64,000 bases of DNA from contig NZ_CP066783.1 in the NCBI RefSeq assembly GCF_019186805.1, positions 2,059,501 to 2,123,500 of the forward strand, read 5' to 3'. This DNA is from Comamonas fluminis (GTDB lineage: Bacteria > Pseudomonadota > Gammaproteobacteria > Burkholderiales > Burkholderiaceae_C). Below the pieces are notes generated by a model, which worked only from the letters and a program-made list of their open reading frames with translations, did no database searches and was not told the origin of the DNA. The translations under genes and the position numbers were made by a program. Below, one piece after another: positions 1 through 8,154 of the stretch; the first letter of the stretch is position 1; each line of letters starts with the position of its first letter.

Positions 1-63
1 GACAATCACGGCCAAGCTCATCAGTCCATAGTCGGTGGAAAACAGGTCGATCATCAGCTTCAT
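1..63 (-). CDS. DUF3149-like small membrane protein, N-terminal fragment cut by window edge
   Basis: Reading the minus strand from 63 gives 21 codons beginning MKLMIDLFSTDYGLMSL and running off the left edge. A strong ribosome-binding site (AAGGAGGG) lies just upstream of the ATG. The start of the protein resembles the very short DUF3149 proteins, single-span membrane proteins with a conserved LFxTDYGLxSL start; this match is from memory. The function of that family is unknown. The gene is divergent from the DUF2721 gene that follows. The rest of the gene is outside the window, so length and the membrane span cannot be checked. Confidence 0.6.
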   Translation of the reverse strand, partial: MKLMIDLFSTDYGLMSLAVIV

Positions 64-298
64 GCGGCCCTCCTTGATGAATGCATTGAGCGTTGGGGCA
101 ACTATGGCGGCGAACCGGCCAGAGGCCTTTGTGCTGCATCAAGCTGGCGGGCTTGCCCATCTGCGCCAGATCAAGCGGTTGATCTTCGGGCTGGCTGGTT
201 TGTTGCGATTTATTGTTGCCAATGTCAAAACAACCCTGACATTTAGCGATGAAAATAGCGGCAGCAAGCATTTACTGATGAGCCGACTTGAGGACACC

Positions 299-787
299 AT
301 GAGCATCTGGTCCATTGACGCCCAGACCGTCACCCACAGCATTCAGCTGGCGGTGGCCCCCGTTTTCTTTTTGACAGCAGTTGCCGGGATGATTGGCTCG
401 GTAGCGGGGCGGCTGGCGCGCATCATCGACCGCGCACGCAAGCTGGAAGAAAGCCTGCGCACGCTGGAGGACCATGATCTGGTTGCCCGCTATCTGAAAG
501 AGCTGCACTTTCTGCGCGAGCGCGGGCGTCTGGCCAATGTGGCCATTGGCCTGCTCACGCTGTGCGGCATGTGCATCGGGCTGACCATCGTGCTGCTGTT
601 TGTGGGGCAGGCCTACGGCGTCAGCGGTCACGGCTATGCCGTGTTCAGCTTTTTGCTGGGTGTGGTGGCCTTTGTCTCGGCGCTGTGCTGCTTCCTCTGG
701 GAAACCGTCATGGCCACCCGCATTCTGGACTTCCACATGCTCACCCGCGCCAAGGCTGCGGTGCGTGATGTGGAGCGGGACAGCTAA
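299..787 (+). CDS. DUF2721 family membrane protein
   Basis: This encodes a 162-residue protein with three likely membrane segments (about residues 12-32, 85-108 and 116-140) and a charged helical stretch between the first and second. The pattern (hydrophobic start with TAVAGMIGS, then ARIIDRARKLE, then an RRGRLAN-like step before the second span) fits the DUF2721 family of uncharacterised inner-membrane proteins. The ATG at 299 is preceded by GAGG at a good distance, so I prefer it to the upstream in-frame ATG at 35, whose extra residues look non-coding. No function is known. It stands alone between two genes on the opposite strand. Confidence 0.75.
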   Translation: MSIWSIDAQTVTHSIQLAVAPVFFLTAVAGMIGSVAGRLARIIDRARKLEESLRTLEDHDLVARYLKELHFLRERGRLANVAIGLLTLCGMCIGLTIVLLFVGQAYGVSGHGYAVFSFLLGVVAFVSALCCFLWETVMATRILDFHMLTRAKAAVRDVERDS

Positions 788-876
788 AGCGACGCTTGTT
801 TTGAGAGCGGGCTGTGCACGGTGTCTGCAGATTTTTGGATGGAATCGGCCTGAGGCCAAAGATGGATATGCGCAGC

Positions 877-912
877 CAGCTATCAAAAATGAAGCTGCCT
901 GCGTGAATCTTC
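877..912 (-). repeat. Dispersed ATAGCTGC-type repeat, copy 1
   Basis: Read on the minus strand this contains TTTTTGATAGCTGGCTGCGC followed by a weaker tail. It matches the core (ATAGCTGCYTGCGCTT) shared with several other intergenic sites in this window. It sits directly downstream of the LysR gene. Confidence 0.5.
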
Positions 913-1819
913 AGCTCGCATCCTGCTCCAGCCAGGCCGCTGCGGCATGCAGCACGCAGTCCGTCAGCCGCTGCAGGCTGGCCTGCGCACTGCGCGTGTG
1001 GCACCAGTACAAGGGGGTGTAGAGGCTTTGCTCGGGCAGCAGCACTACCAGACTGCTGCGCTGCAACTCTGTCTCAATCATCTGCACGGGGTGCATGCCC
1101 CAGCCCATGCCCAGCTCCAGCGCGCGGGTGTAGCCCTGGTTGGAGGGCAGAAAGTGGCGCGCCGCATTGCGCCTGCCATCCACCCCCAGGCTTTGCAGCC
1201 ACTGGTCCTGCAGGCTGTCCTTGCGCCCGTAGCACATCATGGGGGACCGGGCGATGGCCTGCGGCGTCAGCCCCTGCGAGAAATGCCGCTCCACAAACGC
1301 AGGTGATGCCACGGCCACATAGCGCATGCCGCCCAGCGGCCAGGTGTTGCAGCCGGTGATGGCCGAGCCCGTGGCCGTGACAGCAGCCATGACTTCGCCT
1401 TGCTTGAGGCGCTGCGCCGTGTGGTCCTGATCGTCAATGCTGATATCCAGCAGCTCATTGCTGTCCTGCGTGAAGGCCGCCATGGCATCCATGAACCAGG
1501 TGGAGAGCGAATCGGCATTGACCGCCAGCTTCAGCGAGGGCAGGGCGCTCTGGCCTTCGGGAATCAGCTCGGGGTTCTTGCGGCGCAAATCGTTTTCCAG
1601 CAGTGCAACCTGCTCCACATGCAGGCACAGGCGCCGCCCCGCATCGGTGCCCGTGCAGGGCTGGCCGCGCAGCACCAGCACCTGGCCCACGCGCTCCTCC
1701 AGCTGCTTGATGCGCTGCGATACCGCCGAGGGCGTGACATGCAGCTTGTGCGCTGCACGTTCAAAACTGCCCTCGCGCACCACGGCGGCCAGCGCTTCCA
1801 GTCCTGCGTAGTCAAGCAT
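911..1819 (-). CDS. argP: LysR family regulator, ArgP/LysG type
   Basis: This 302-residue LysR-type regulator has an N-terminal winged helix-turn-helix (about residues 2-60, with ERAAHKLHVTPSAVSQRIKQLE) and a C-terminal effector domain. ArgP/LysG proteins sense lysine or arginine and activate the gene for a LysE/ArgO exporter. The divergent neighbour 68 bp away encodes exactly such an exporter, which is the main support for the ArgP assignment. The start at 1819 gives the usual family length. The ribosome-binding site is weak. The short AT-rich gap between the two genes should hold the operator. A generic LysR of another specificity is possible but unlikely given the pairing. Confidence 0.85.
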   Translation of the reverse strand: MLDYAGLEALAAVVREGSFERAAHKLHVTPSAVSQRIKQLEERVGQVLVLRGQPCTGTDAGRRLCLHVEQVALLENDLRRKNPELIPEGQSALPSLKLAVNADSLSTWFMDAMAAFTQDSNELLDISIDDQDHTAQRLKQGEVMAAVTATGSAITGCNTWPLGGMRYVAVASPAFVERHFSQGLTPQAIARSPMMCYGRKDSLQDQWLQSLGVDGRRNAARHFLPSNQGYTRALELGMGWGMHPVQMIETELQRSSLVVLLPEQSLYTPLYWCHTRSAQASLQRLTDCVLHAAAAWLEQDAS

Positions 1820-1887
1820 TAGAAATTCTTAATTTGATTGAGTAAATGTAATTTTACTTAACAAATGCTGCGCAGCACAATCGCGCC
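1820..1887. promoter_or_regulatory. Divergent argP-argO control region
   Basis: This 68-bp AT-rich stretch separates the regulator and the exporter and must contain both promoters. It includes TTAATTTGATTGAGTAA and ATGTAATTTTACTTAA, which offer T-N11-A LysR-type boxes. I infer that ArgP binds here; no specific box can be proved by eye. Confidence 0.5.
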
Positions 1888-2532
1888 ATGCTTTCCTCTG
1901 AATTCTCCTCTGCATGGCTGGCCGGCTTTACGGTCTGCATCTCCCTCATCGTCTCGATTGGTGCTCAGAATCTGTATGTGCTGCGACAGGCTGTTCAGGG
2001 CGAGCATGTGCGCGCCTGCGTGACTTGGTGTGTGCTCAGCGATGCGATTTTGGTGGCTGTGGGCGTGGCGGGCATGTCGCAGATGATGGCCCGCTATCCG
2101 GGGCTGGCCTACTACCTGACGCTGGGTGGTGCTATCTTTTTATTAGCGTATGGCCTGTTTGCACTGCGCCGCATGTGGCTGGCGCCGGATGCGGCCATGC
2201 ACGCAGAAAAACGTGTGCTGGCGCCCCGCAGCCTGATGAGTGTGATGGCCGCGCTGGCAGCGATTACCCTGCTGAACCCGCATGTCTATCTGGATACCGT
2301 GCTGCTGATGGGCTCCATCGGCGCGCAGCAGCAGGGCGTAAGCCGCTGGAGCTACGTCATGGGTGCGGCCTGCGCAAGTCTGAGCTGGTTTGTGCTGCTG
2401 GCTTTTGCGGGCCAGCGCATGAAAGGCATTTTTGCCAACCCCAAGGCCTGGCGTGTGATGGATGGCCTGACAGGCGTGATGATGCTGACACTGGCCTGGT
2501 GGGTGGCCAGCGGCCTGACTCAAATGGATTGA
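1888..2532 (+). CDS. argO: LysE/ArgO family amino-acid exporter
   Basis: The 214-residue protein has about six hydrophobic segments and the LysE family hallmark near the N terminus (ISLIVSIGAQNLYVLRQ, residues about 17-33), followed by a conserved NPHVYLDT motif near residue 130. Family members export basic amino acids such as lysine and arginine across the inner membrane, preventing toxic accumulation when peptides are degraded. The divergent ArgP-type regulator supports this substrate range. The gene has no strong ribosome-binding site, so the transcript may have a very short leader. Substrate is inferred from family and context only. Confidence 0.88.
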   Translation: MLSSEFSSAWLAGFTVCISLIVSIGAQNLYVLRQAVQGEHVRACVTWCVLSDAILVAVGVAGMSQMMARYPGLAYYLTLGGAIFLLAYGLFALRRMWLAPDAAMHAEKRVLAPRSLMSVMAALAAITLLNPHVYLDTVLLMGSIGAQQQGVSRWSYVMGAACASLSWFVLLAFAGQRMKGIFANPKAWRVMDGLTGVMMLTLAWWVASGLTQMD

Positions 2533-2558
2533 GGCGCGGCGGGCCTGCCGTTTTGCGC

Positions 2559-2870
2559 TCAGCCCACGCGGGCGGGGCTGATTTCTTCGAGCAGCTCCAG
2601 CACTTCGATCAGATTCCAGCTGTTGCACTCTATGCGGTAGAGCGAGGTTGCTCCCGTCTTCTGGCTTACACCTTCGATCACCACCATATCCTTGCCCTGG
2701 CTGCGGGCGCTGCTCAGCGGACGGATTTTGTCGTAGTGGTATTTTTCGGCACGATCACCGCGAAACGCAAGGCTGACCTGGCCCAGACGAGGGAAGTAGT
2801 CCTTGGCGTATTTCTCCAGCGTGCGCTCTACCAGCAGCGAAGCCATATCGGGGGTGACAGTTCCAGCCAT
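2559..2870 (-). CDS. Conserved-looking hypothetical protein
   Basis: A 103-residue acidic-to-neutral soluble protein starting MAGTVTPDMASLL. The ATG at 2870 has GGAG seven bases upstream and is preferred to an in-frame TTG two codons earlier. No signal peptide, membrane span or familiar motif is visible. The ending (IEVLELLEEISPAR) is helical and charged. It converges with argO and is followed upstream by the Lrp-type regulator. I do not recognise it and assign no function. Confidence 0.6.
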   Translation of the reverse strand: MAGTVTPDMASLLVERTLEKYAKDYFPRLGQVSLAFRGDRAEKYHYDKIRPLSSARSQGKDMVVIEGVSQKTGATSLYRIECNSWNLIEVLELLEEISPARVG

Positions 2871-2951
2871 GTGCAACTCCGTGCGTCATTTATGAAGCTA
2901 TTGTTGCATTTTGTGTTTCTGAAAACCAGCGTCCCCCGTCGCGCGCAAGCA

Positions 2952-3440
2952 TCATGACGGTTGCAACTTTTCCGTCACTGGAATCTGTAATCCGGTTTTG
3001 ATGCGCTCCAGCGCGATGGAGGTGCTGTAGCGGCGAATGTTTTCATCGCCTTCAAACAGGCGCTGGCAAATCGCCTGGTAATCATCCATATCGGCGGCCG
3101 TCACAACCAGGATGTAGTCCGTCTCTCCAGTCACAAAAAAGCATTGCTGCACAGAGGCCTCGGCGGCAATGCGTGCGCGAAAGCCCCGGGACAGGTCGGG
3201 CCTGTCGTTGATCAGGTGCACATTGATCACGGCAGTCAGTGAACGGCCTGCGCGCACCGGGTCCAGCACTGCCACATTGCCCGCGATGACCCCGGTTTCC
3301 TGCAGGCGCTTGATACGCCGCTGCACTGCGGGGGCGGAAAGATTGACCTGCTCGGCAATCAGGCGCTGGGGCATGAGATTGTCCTGCTGAAGCAGGGCCA
3401 GAATGGCGCGGTCAAAGAGGTCGAGGTCGGCAGCGGGCAT
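2952..3440 (-). CDS. Lrp/AsnC family transcriptional regulator
   Basis: This 162-residue protein has an N-terminal helix-turn-helix (LDLFDRAILALLQQDNLMPQ then NLSAPAVQRRIKRLQETGVI, residues about 5-55) and a C-terminal RAM/ligand domain with the typical GETDYILVV segment near residue 104. Lrp-type proteins sense amino acids and control transport or metabolism genes. It is divergent from an RhtA-type exporter, with under 90 bp between the coding regions, so it probably controls that exporter; this is inference. The effector is unknown. Confidence 0.88.
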   Translation of the reverse strand: MPAADLDLFDRAILALLQQDNLMPQRLIAEQVNLSAPAVQRRIKRLQETGVIAGNVAVLDPVRAGRSLTAVINVHLINDRPDLSRGFRARIAAEASVQQCFFVTGETDYILVVTAADMDDYQAICQRLFEGDENIRRYSTSIALERIKTGLQIPVTEKLQPS

Positions 3441-3527
3441 GGAAAAAATACGAAGAGAGCGAAACTTGCAGATTCAGCCCGGAAAATGAGCGAATTCAGC
3501 GGGTGTCATGCAATATCTTATGCGCCT

Positions 3528-4427
3528 ATGTCTAAAAACAGCTGGAATCATTGGTGGCCCGTGCTGGCCGTGTTGGGCTCGGTCACGGCGCTGGGTGTAG
3601 GTACGTCGCTGGCCAAGCAGCTTTTTCCGCTGGTGGGCGCGCAGGGCACATCGGCCTTGCGCGTGGGTTTTGCAGCCCTGATTCTGGTGTGCATCTGGCG
3701 GCCCTGGCGCTGGGCCTTAAACCGGCAGCAGGCGCTGTCGCTGCTGATTTTTGGCGGCGCGCTGGGCGGCATGAACCTGATGTTCTATATGGCGCTGCGC
3801 GACATTCCATTCGGGCTGGCCGTGGCCATCGAATTTTCAGGCCCGCTGGCAGTCGCCATCTATTACTCACGCCGCGCGGTGGATTTTGTCTGGCTGGCGC
3901 TGGCCGTGCTGGGGCTGGCACTCATCTTGCCCATTGGTAATCAGGCACAGGCCCTGCATCTTTCGCCGGTGGGCATTGCCTGCGCGCTGGGGGCAGCTAT
4001 TTGCTGGGCGTCTTACATCGTGCTGGGGCGCAGGCTCAACCACATTCCCAGCGGGCAGGCGGTGTCGCTGGGGCTGCTGTGCGCGGCGCTGGTGGTGGTT
4101 CCTTTTGGCGTGGCCGAAGCGGGGGCCAAGCTGCTCACACCATCCATCTTGCTGTTCGGACTGATGGTGGCGGCGATCTCCAGCGCGCTGCCGTATTCGC
4201 TGGAAATGCTGGCGCTGCGCCGCCTGCCGCCCGCGACCTTTGGCATTGCACTGGCGACCGAACCTGCCATTGCCGCGCTGATGGGCATGTTGCTGCTGAG
4301 TGAGCATCTGACGCTGACGCAGTGGGCTGCCATCGCCTGCATCATGGCCGCAGCCATGGGCAGCGCATTCACACGCCCAGGCAGCAAGGCGGCTGAGCCT
4401 GATGCGTCGCCAGCGGCTTCCAGCTGA
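3528..4427 (+). CDS. rhtA: EamA/RhtA-type threonine-homoserine exporter
   Basis: A 299-residue ten-span inner-membrane protein of the drug/metabolite transporter superfamily. Several stretches follow Escherichia coli RhtA closely from memory, including SLAKQLFPLVGA near the start, LGGMNLMFYMAL, AVAIEFSGPLAVA, RAVDFVWLALAVLGL and SSALPYSLEMLALRRLP. RhtA exports threonine and homoserine. I chose the ATG at 3528 because it matches the length of RhtA; an in-frame ATG at 3486 would add 14 residues with no membrane character. The neighbouring divergent Lrp-type gene suggests amino-acid responsive control. Confidence 0.85.
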   Translation: MSKNSWNHWWPVLAVLGSVTALGVGTSLAKQLFPLVGAQGTSALRVGFAALILVCIWRPWRWALNRQQALSLLIFGGALGGMNLMFYMALRDIPFGLAVAIEFSGPLAVAIYYSRRAVDFVWLALAVLGLALILPIGNQAQALHLSPVGIACALGAAICWASYIVLGRRLNHIPSGQAVSLGLLCAALVVVPFGVAEAGAKLLTPSILLFGLMVAAISSALPYSLEMLALRRLPPATFGIALATEPAIAALMGMLLLSEHLTLTQWAAIACIMAAAMGSAFTRPGSKAAEPDASPAASS

Positions 4428-4885
4428 AGTGAGCTGCTATCGAAACAGGGGCTGCTAGCGCTGTTGCTGTAAGGGTTTGCAGACTTTTCTCTAGTGAAAA
4501 ACCCTTGAAGCCAGCGCTGAAAGCTCTTTTTTCAGGAGCTGAAAGCCGCATGCTCAACACCTGCTGATGTGCTTGCAAAGGGCTGCAATACATCGGCATA
4601 TCAGCAAGTATTTGCTCTTCAAAATCATTAAGTGGGGCGGCGCAATGGCTGCCGCAGCGCTTGAGTTTTTGCGTCAAAAGTTCATGCATCACCCCACCTG
4701 TTTCTGCGCGAAATAAAACCATCAGCGACTGTGTTTTTGCAGGCTATGAAGTGCGCAAATCTGTAGGAATCTCTTGCTGTTCAAATCGATAGCAAGGTGC
4801 TACAACGACCACACACGGTAATGAATGCCTTGCAACTTTGCGGCACTTTTTGCCCCTGGCTTTGGGTGCCGCCATGGGAGGTCTT
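4428..4885. other. Intergenic region before prkA, repeat remnants and likely promoter
   Basis: This 458-bp gap carries pieces of the dispersed ATAGCTGC-type repeat near 4431-4475 and 4783-4800. It should also contain the prkA promoter, although I cannot pick a convincing one. A 117-codon open frame on the minus strand (4369-4722) overlaps the rhtA end and encodes repeat-derived residues; I do not accept it as a gene. Nothing else is recognisable. Confidence 0.4.
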
Positions 4886-6808
4886 ATGGATGTTCTCAGC
4901 AACTCTGCCGCCCGTTATGTTCGTCTGCGCGAAGAGGAAATGTCGCTGGATGAATATCTGACGCTCTGCCAGCGAGACCCCATGGCTTACGCCAGTGCAG
5001 CCCAGCGCATGCTGAGCATCATTGGCGAGCCGGAAATGGTCGATACACGCAACGACCCGCAACTGTCCCGGTTGTTTGCCAACAAGGTCATCCGTCGCTA
5101 CCCTGCTTTCTCCGAGTTCTATGGCATGGAAGACGCCATCGAGCAGGTGGTGAGTTTCTTTCGCCACGCTGCGCAGGGGCTGGAAGAGCGCAAGCAGATT
5201 CTCTATCTGCTGGGTCCGGTGGGCGGCGGAAAATCGTCGATTGCCGAGCGCCTGAAATATCTGATGCAGAAAGCACCGTTCTACGCGCTCAAGGGCTCGC
5301 CCGTGAACGAGTCGCCGCTGGGGCTGTTTGACCCTATCGAAGACGGCCCGGTGTTGGAAGAAGAATTCGGCATTCCGCGCCGCAGTCTCAATCACATTCT
5401 GTCGCCCTGGGCCGTGAAGCGGCTGGAGGAGTTTGGCGGCGATATTCGCCAGTTCCGCGTTGTCAAGCGCTACCCCAGCATCCTCAAGCAGATCGGCATT
5501 GCCAAGACCGAGCCGGGCGACGAGAACAACCAGGACATCTCCAGCCTGGTGGGCAAGGTCGATATCCGCAAGCTGGAAAATTTTGCCCAGGATGACACCG
5601 ACGCCTACAGTTACTCGGGTGGCCTGTGCCTGGCTAATCAGGGCTTGCTGGAATTTGTGGAAATGTTCAAGGCCCCCATCAAGGTGCTGCACCCCTTGCT
5701 GACCGCCACGCAGGAAGGCAACTACAAGGGCACGGAAGGCTTTGGCGCGATTCCTTTCGATGGTCTGGTGCTGGCGCACAGCAACGAGAGTGAGTGGAAG
5801 GCGTTTCGCAACAACAAAAACAACGAAGCGTTTCTGGACCGCATCTACATCGTCAAAGTGCCTTACTGCCTGCGCGTAAGCGAAGAGGTGCGGATTTACG
5901 AAAAACTGATTCGGGAGTCGTCGCTGGCGCAGGCCGTCTGCGCGCCTGGCACGCTGAAAATGATGGCGCAGTTCTCGGTGCTGACGCGGCTGAAGGAGCC
6001 TGAAAATTCCAGCATCTTCAGCAAGATGCAGGTCTATGACGGTGAAAGCCTCAAGGACACCGACCCGCGTGCCAAGAGCTATCAGGAGTACCGCGACTAT
6101 GCGGGCGTGGACGAAGGCATGGAAGGTATTTCTACCCGCTTTGCCTTCAAGATTCTGTCCAAGGTGTTCAACTACGACAGCACCGAGGTAGCGGCCAACC
6201 CTGTGCACCTGATGTACGTGCTGGAGCGCCAGATTGAGCGCGAGCAATTCCCTGCCGAGCTGGAAACCAAGTACGTGGGTTTCATCAAGGAATATCTGTC
6301 GCAGCGCTATGCCGAGTTCATCGGCAAGGAAATCCAGACCGCCTATCTGGAAAGCTATAGCGAGTACGGCCAGAACATTTTTGACCGCTACGTGACCTAT
6401 GCCGATTACTGGATTCAGGACAGCGAATACCGCGACACCGACACGGGCGAGGTGTTTGACCGCAACGCGCTGAATGCGGAGCTGGAAAAGGTGGAAAAGC
6501 CCGCAGGCATTGCCAACCCCAAGGATTTCCGCAACGAAATCGTCAACTTCGTGCTGCGGGCGCGGGCCAATAACCAGGGCAAGAACCCCAGCTGGACCAG
6601 CTACGAAAAGCTGCGCGTGGTGATCGAGAAAAAAATGTTCTCCAACACCGAGGAGCTGCTGCCCGTCATCAGCTTCAACGCCAAGGCCAGTGCCGAGGAT
6701 GCGCGCAAGCATGCAGACTTCGTCACCCGCATGGAAGCCAAGGGCTACACCTCCAAACAGGTGCGTTTGCTGTGCGAATGGTATTTGCGGGTGCGCAAGA
6801 GCAGCTGA
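4886..6808 (+). CDS. prkA: PrkA (YeaG) family serine protein kinase / AAA+ ATPase
   Basis: The 640-residue protein matches the PrkA/YeaG family in length (E. coli YeaG is close to 644). It has an N-terminal AAA-like region with a P-loop (GPVGGGKSS near residue 113) and a C-terminal kinase-like region (VISFNAKASAEDARKH near the end). I chose the ATG at 4886 because GGAGG lies five bases upstream and the sequence MDVLSNSAARYVRLREEE is the family start. PrkA-type proteins are linked to starvation and stress responses; recent views debate kinase versus protease activity. It heads the operon with the DUF444 and SpoVR genes, the conserved order in many proteobacteria. Confidence 0.93.
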   Translation: MDVLSNSAARYVRLREEEMSLDEYLTLCQRDPMAYASAAQRMLSIIGEPEMVDTRNDPQLSRLFANKVIRRYPAFSEFYGMEDAIEQVVSFFRHAAQGLEERKQILYLLGPVGGGKSSIAERLKYLMQKAPFYALKGSPVNESPLGLFDPIEDGPVLEEEFGIPRRSLNHILSPWAVKRLEEFGGDIRQFRVVKRYPSILKQIGIAKTEPGDENNQDISSLVGKVDIRKLENFAQDDTDAYSYSGGLCLANQGLLEFVEMFKAPIKVLHPLLTATQEGNYKGTEGFGAIPFDGLVLAHSNESEWKAFRNNKNNEAFLDRIYIVKVPYCLRVSEEVRIYEKLIRESSLAQAVCAPGTLKMMAQFSVLTRLKEPENSSIFSKMQVYDGESLKDTDPRAKSYQEYRDYAGVDEGMEGISTRFAFKILSKVFNYDSTEVAANPVHLMYVLERQIEREQFPAELETKYVGFIKEYLSQRYAEFIGKEIQTAYLESYSEYGQNIFDRYVTYADYWIQDSEYRDTDTGEVFDRNALNAELEKVEKPAGIANPKDFRNEIVNFVLRARANNQGKNPSWTSYEKLRVVIEKKMFSNTEELLPVISFNAKASAEDARKHADFVTRMEAKGYTSKQVRLLCEWYLRVRKSS

Positions 6809-6885
6809 CAGCAGCGCCAGTGGCGGCAATGATGTGGCCACTGGCCTGACAGGCGTGACAACAGCCCCTGAAGATGGGAGCACAG

Positions 6886-8154
6886 ATGACACTGCATATC
6901 ATCGACCGCAGGCTCGCAGGCAAGAACAAATCGGTAGGTAACCGCGAGCGTTTTGTGCGGCGTTACAAGGCTCAGATTGCCGAAGCCGTGCGCAAGGCCG
7001 TCTCTGGCAGAGACATCCGCCATATTGACCAGGCGGAAACCATCACGATTCCGAAAAAGGACATTCAGGAGCCGGTGTTTCACCATGGGCAGGGCGGCAT
7101 ACGCGATATGGTGCTGCCCGGCAATCGTGAATATGTGCAGGGCGACCGCATTGCACGGCCACAGGGTGGGGCAGGCGGCGGAGGGTCACAGGCCAGCGAC
7201 AGTGGCGAGGGGCAGGACGACTTCACCTTCACGCTGACCAAGGAAGAGTTCATGGAGCTTTTCTTTGAAGACCTGGCCCTGCCGCGCCTGCTGCGCACCC
7301 ATATTGGTGACACCTTGCAGTACAAGACCCGTCGCGCAGGTTTCAGCCACGATGGAACGCCCAACAACCTGGCCGTGGTGCGCACCATGCGCGGGGCACT
7401 GGGCCGGCGCATCGCGCTGACCAAGGCCCCGCACCGCGAACTGCAGGTGCTGGAAGCGCAGCTGCAAGCGCTGCTGGAGCAGGGGGATTGCACAGACGAA
7501 GCGGTAGCCGAGCTGCAAAGCCGCATTGACGCCTTGCAGCAGCGCATAAAGCGCGTGCCGTTTCTGGAACCGCTGGATTTGCGCTTTCGCAACCGCAGCA
7601 AATTCCCGGTGCCCAGCAGCCAGGCCGTGATGTTTTGCGTGATGGATGTTTCTGGCTCCATGGATCAGGAACGCAAAGAGCTGGCCAAGCGCTTTTTTAT
7701 CTTGCTGTATCTGTTTCTGACTCGGCACTACGACAAGATCGAGATCGTCTTCATCCGGCATCACACGCAGGCGGCCGAGGTCAGCGAGCAGGAGTTTTTT
7801 CACTCCACCGAAAGCGGTGGCACGGTGGTCAGCAGCGCGCTGGTGCTGCTCGATCAGGTCATTCGCGCACGCTACCCCGCTGGCGACTGGAATGTGTATG
7901 TGGCGCAGGCCAGTGATGGTGACAACTTCAGTGACGACGGCGGCAAATGCGGCAGCTTGCTGACCGAAAAAATACTGCCCATGGTGCGCTACTACGCCTA
8001 TCTGCAGGTGGTGCTGGAGGAGCAAAGCCTGTGGGAAGAGTACTGCCGCGTTCAGGAGCAGTGCGCGCATTTCGCCATGCGCAAGGTTTCGCAGGCCAAC
8101 GAGATCTACCCGGTCTTCCGTGATCTGTTCAAGAAAGATGGGGTGACGATATGA
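6886..8154 (+). CDS. yeaH: YeaH/YhbH family (DUF444) protein with VWA-like domain
   Basis: A 422-residue protein of the DUF444 family. It carries an N-terminal charged region (IIDRRLAGKNKSVGNRERF), a glycine/serine-rich linker near residue 95-110, and a C-terminal von Willebrand A-like domain with a MIDAS-type DVSGS at about residues 254-258. The ATG at 6886 has GGGAG upstream; an in-frame ATG four codons earlier lacks one. Family members are co-induced with PrkA in starvation and probably act as its partner, but the biochemical role is unknown. It lies 77 bp after prkA and its stop overlaps the spoVR start by four bases (ATGA), so translation is coupled. Confidence 0.93.
   Translation: MTLHIIDRRLAGKNKSVGNRERFVRRYKAQIAEAVRKAVSGRDIRHIDQAETITIPKKDIQEPVFHHGQGGIRDMVLPGNREYVQGDRIARPQGGAGGGGSQASDSGEGQDDFTFTLTKEEFMELFFEDLALPRLLRTHIGDTLQYKTRRAGFSHDGTPNNLAVVRTMRGALGRRIALTKAPHRELQVLEAQLQALLEQGDCTDEAVAELQSRIDALQQRIKRVPFLEPLDLRFRNRSKFPVPSSQAVMFCVMDVSGSMDQERKELAKRFFILLYLFLTRHYDKIEIVFIRHHTQAAEVSEQEFFHSTESGGTVVSSALVLLDQVIRARYPAGDWNVYVAQASDGDNFSDDGGKCGSLLTEKILPMVRYYAYLQVVLEEQSLWEEYCRVQEQCAHFAMRKVSQANEIYPVFRDLFKKDGVTI

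Noticed and set aside
4369..4722. 117-codon minus-strand open frame between rhtA and prkA
   Set aside because: It overlaps the rhtA end, its C-terminal half is encoded by repeat remnants and it has no ribosome-binding site or recognisable domain.
4781..6892. 703-codon minus-strand open frame antisense to prkA
   Set aside because: It is the mirror of a strongly coding high-GC gene; the His/Leu-rich composition is typical of such antisense frames.
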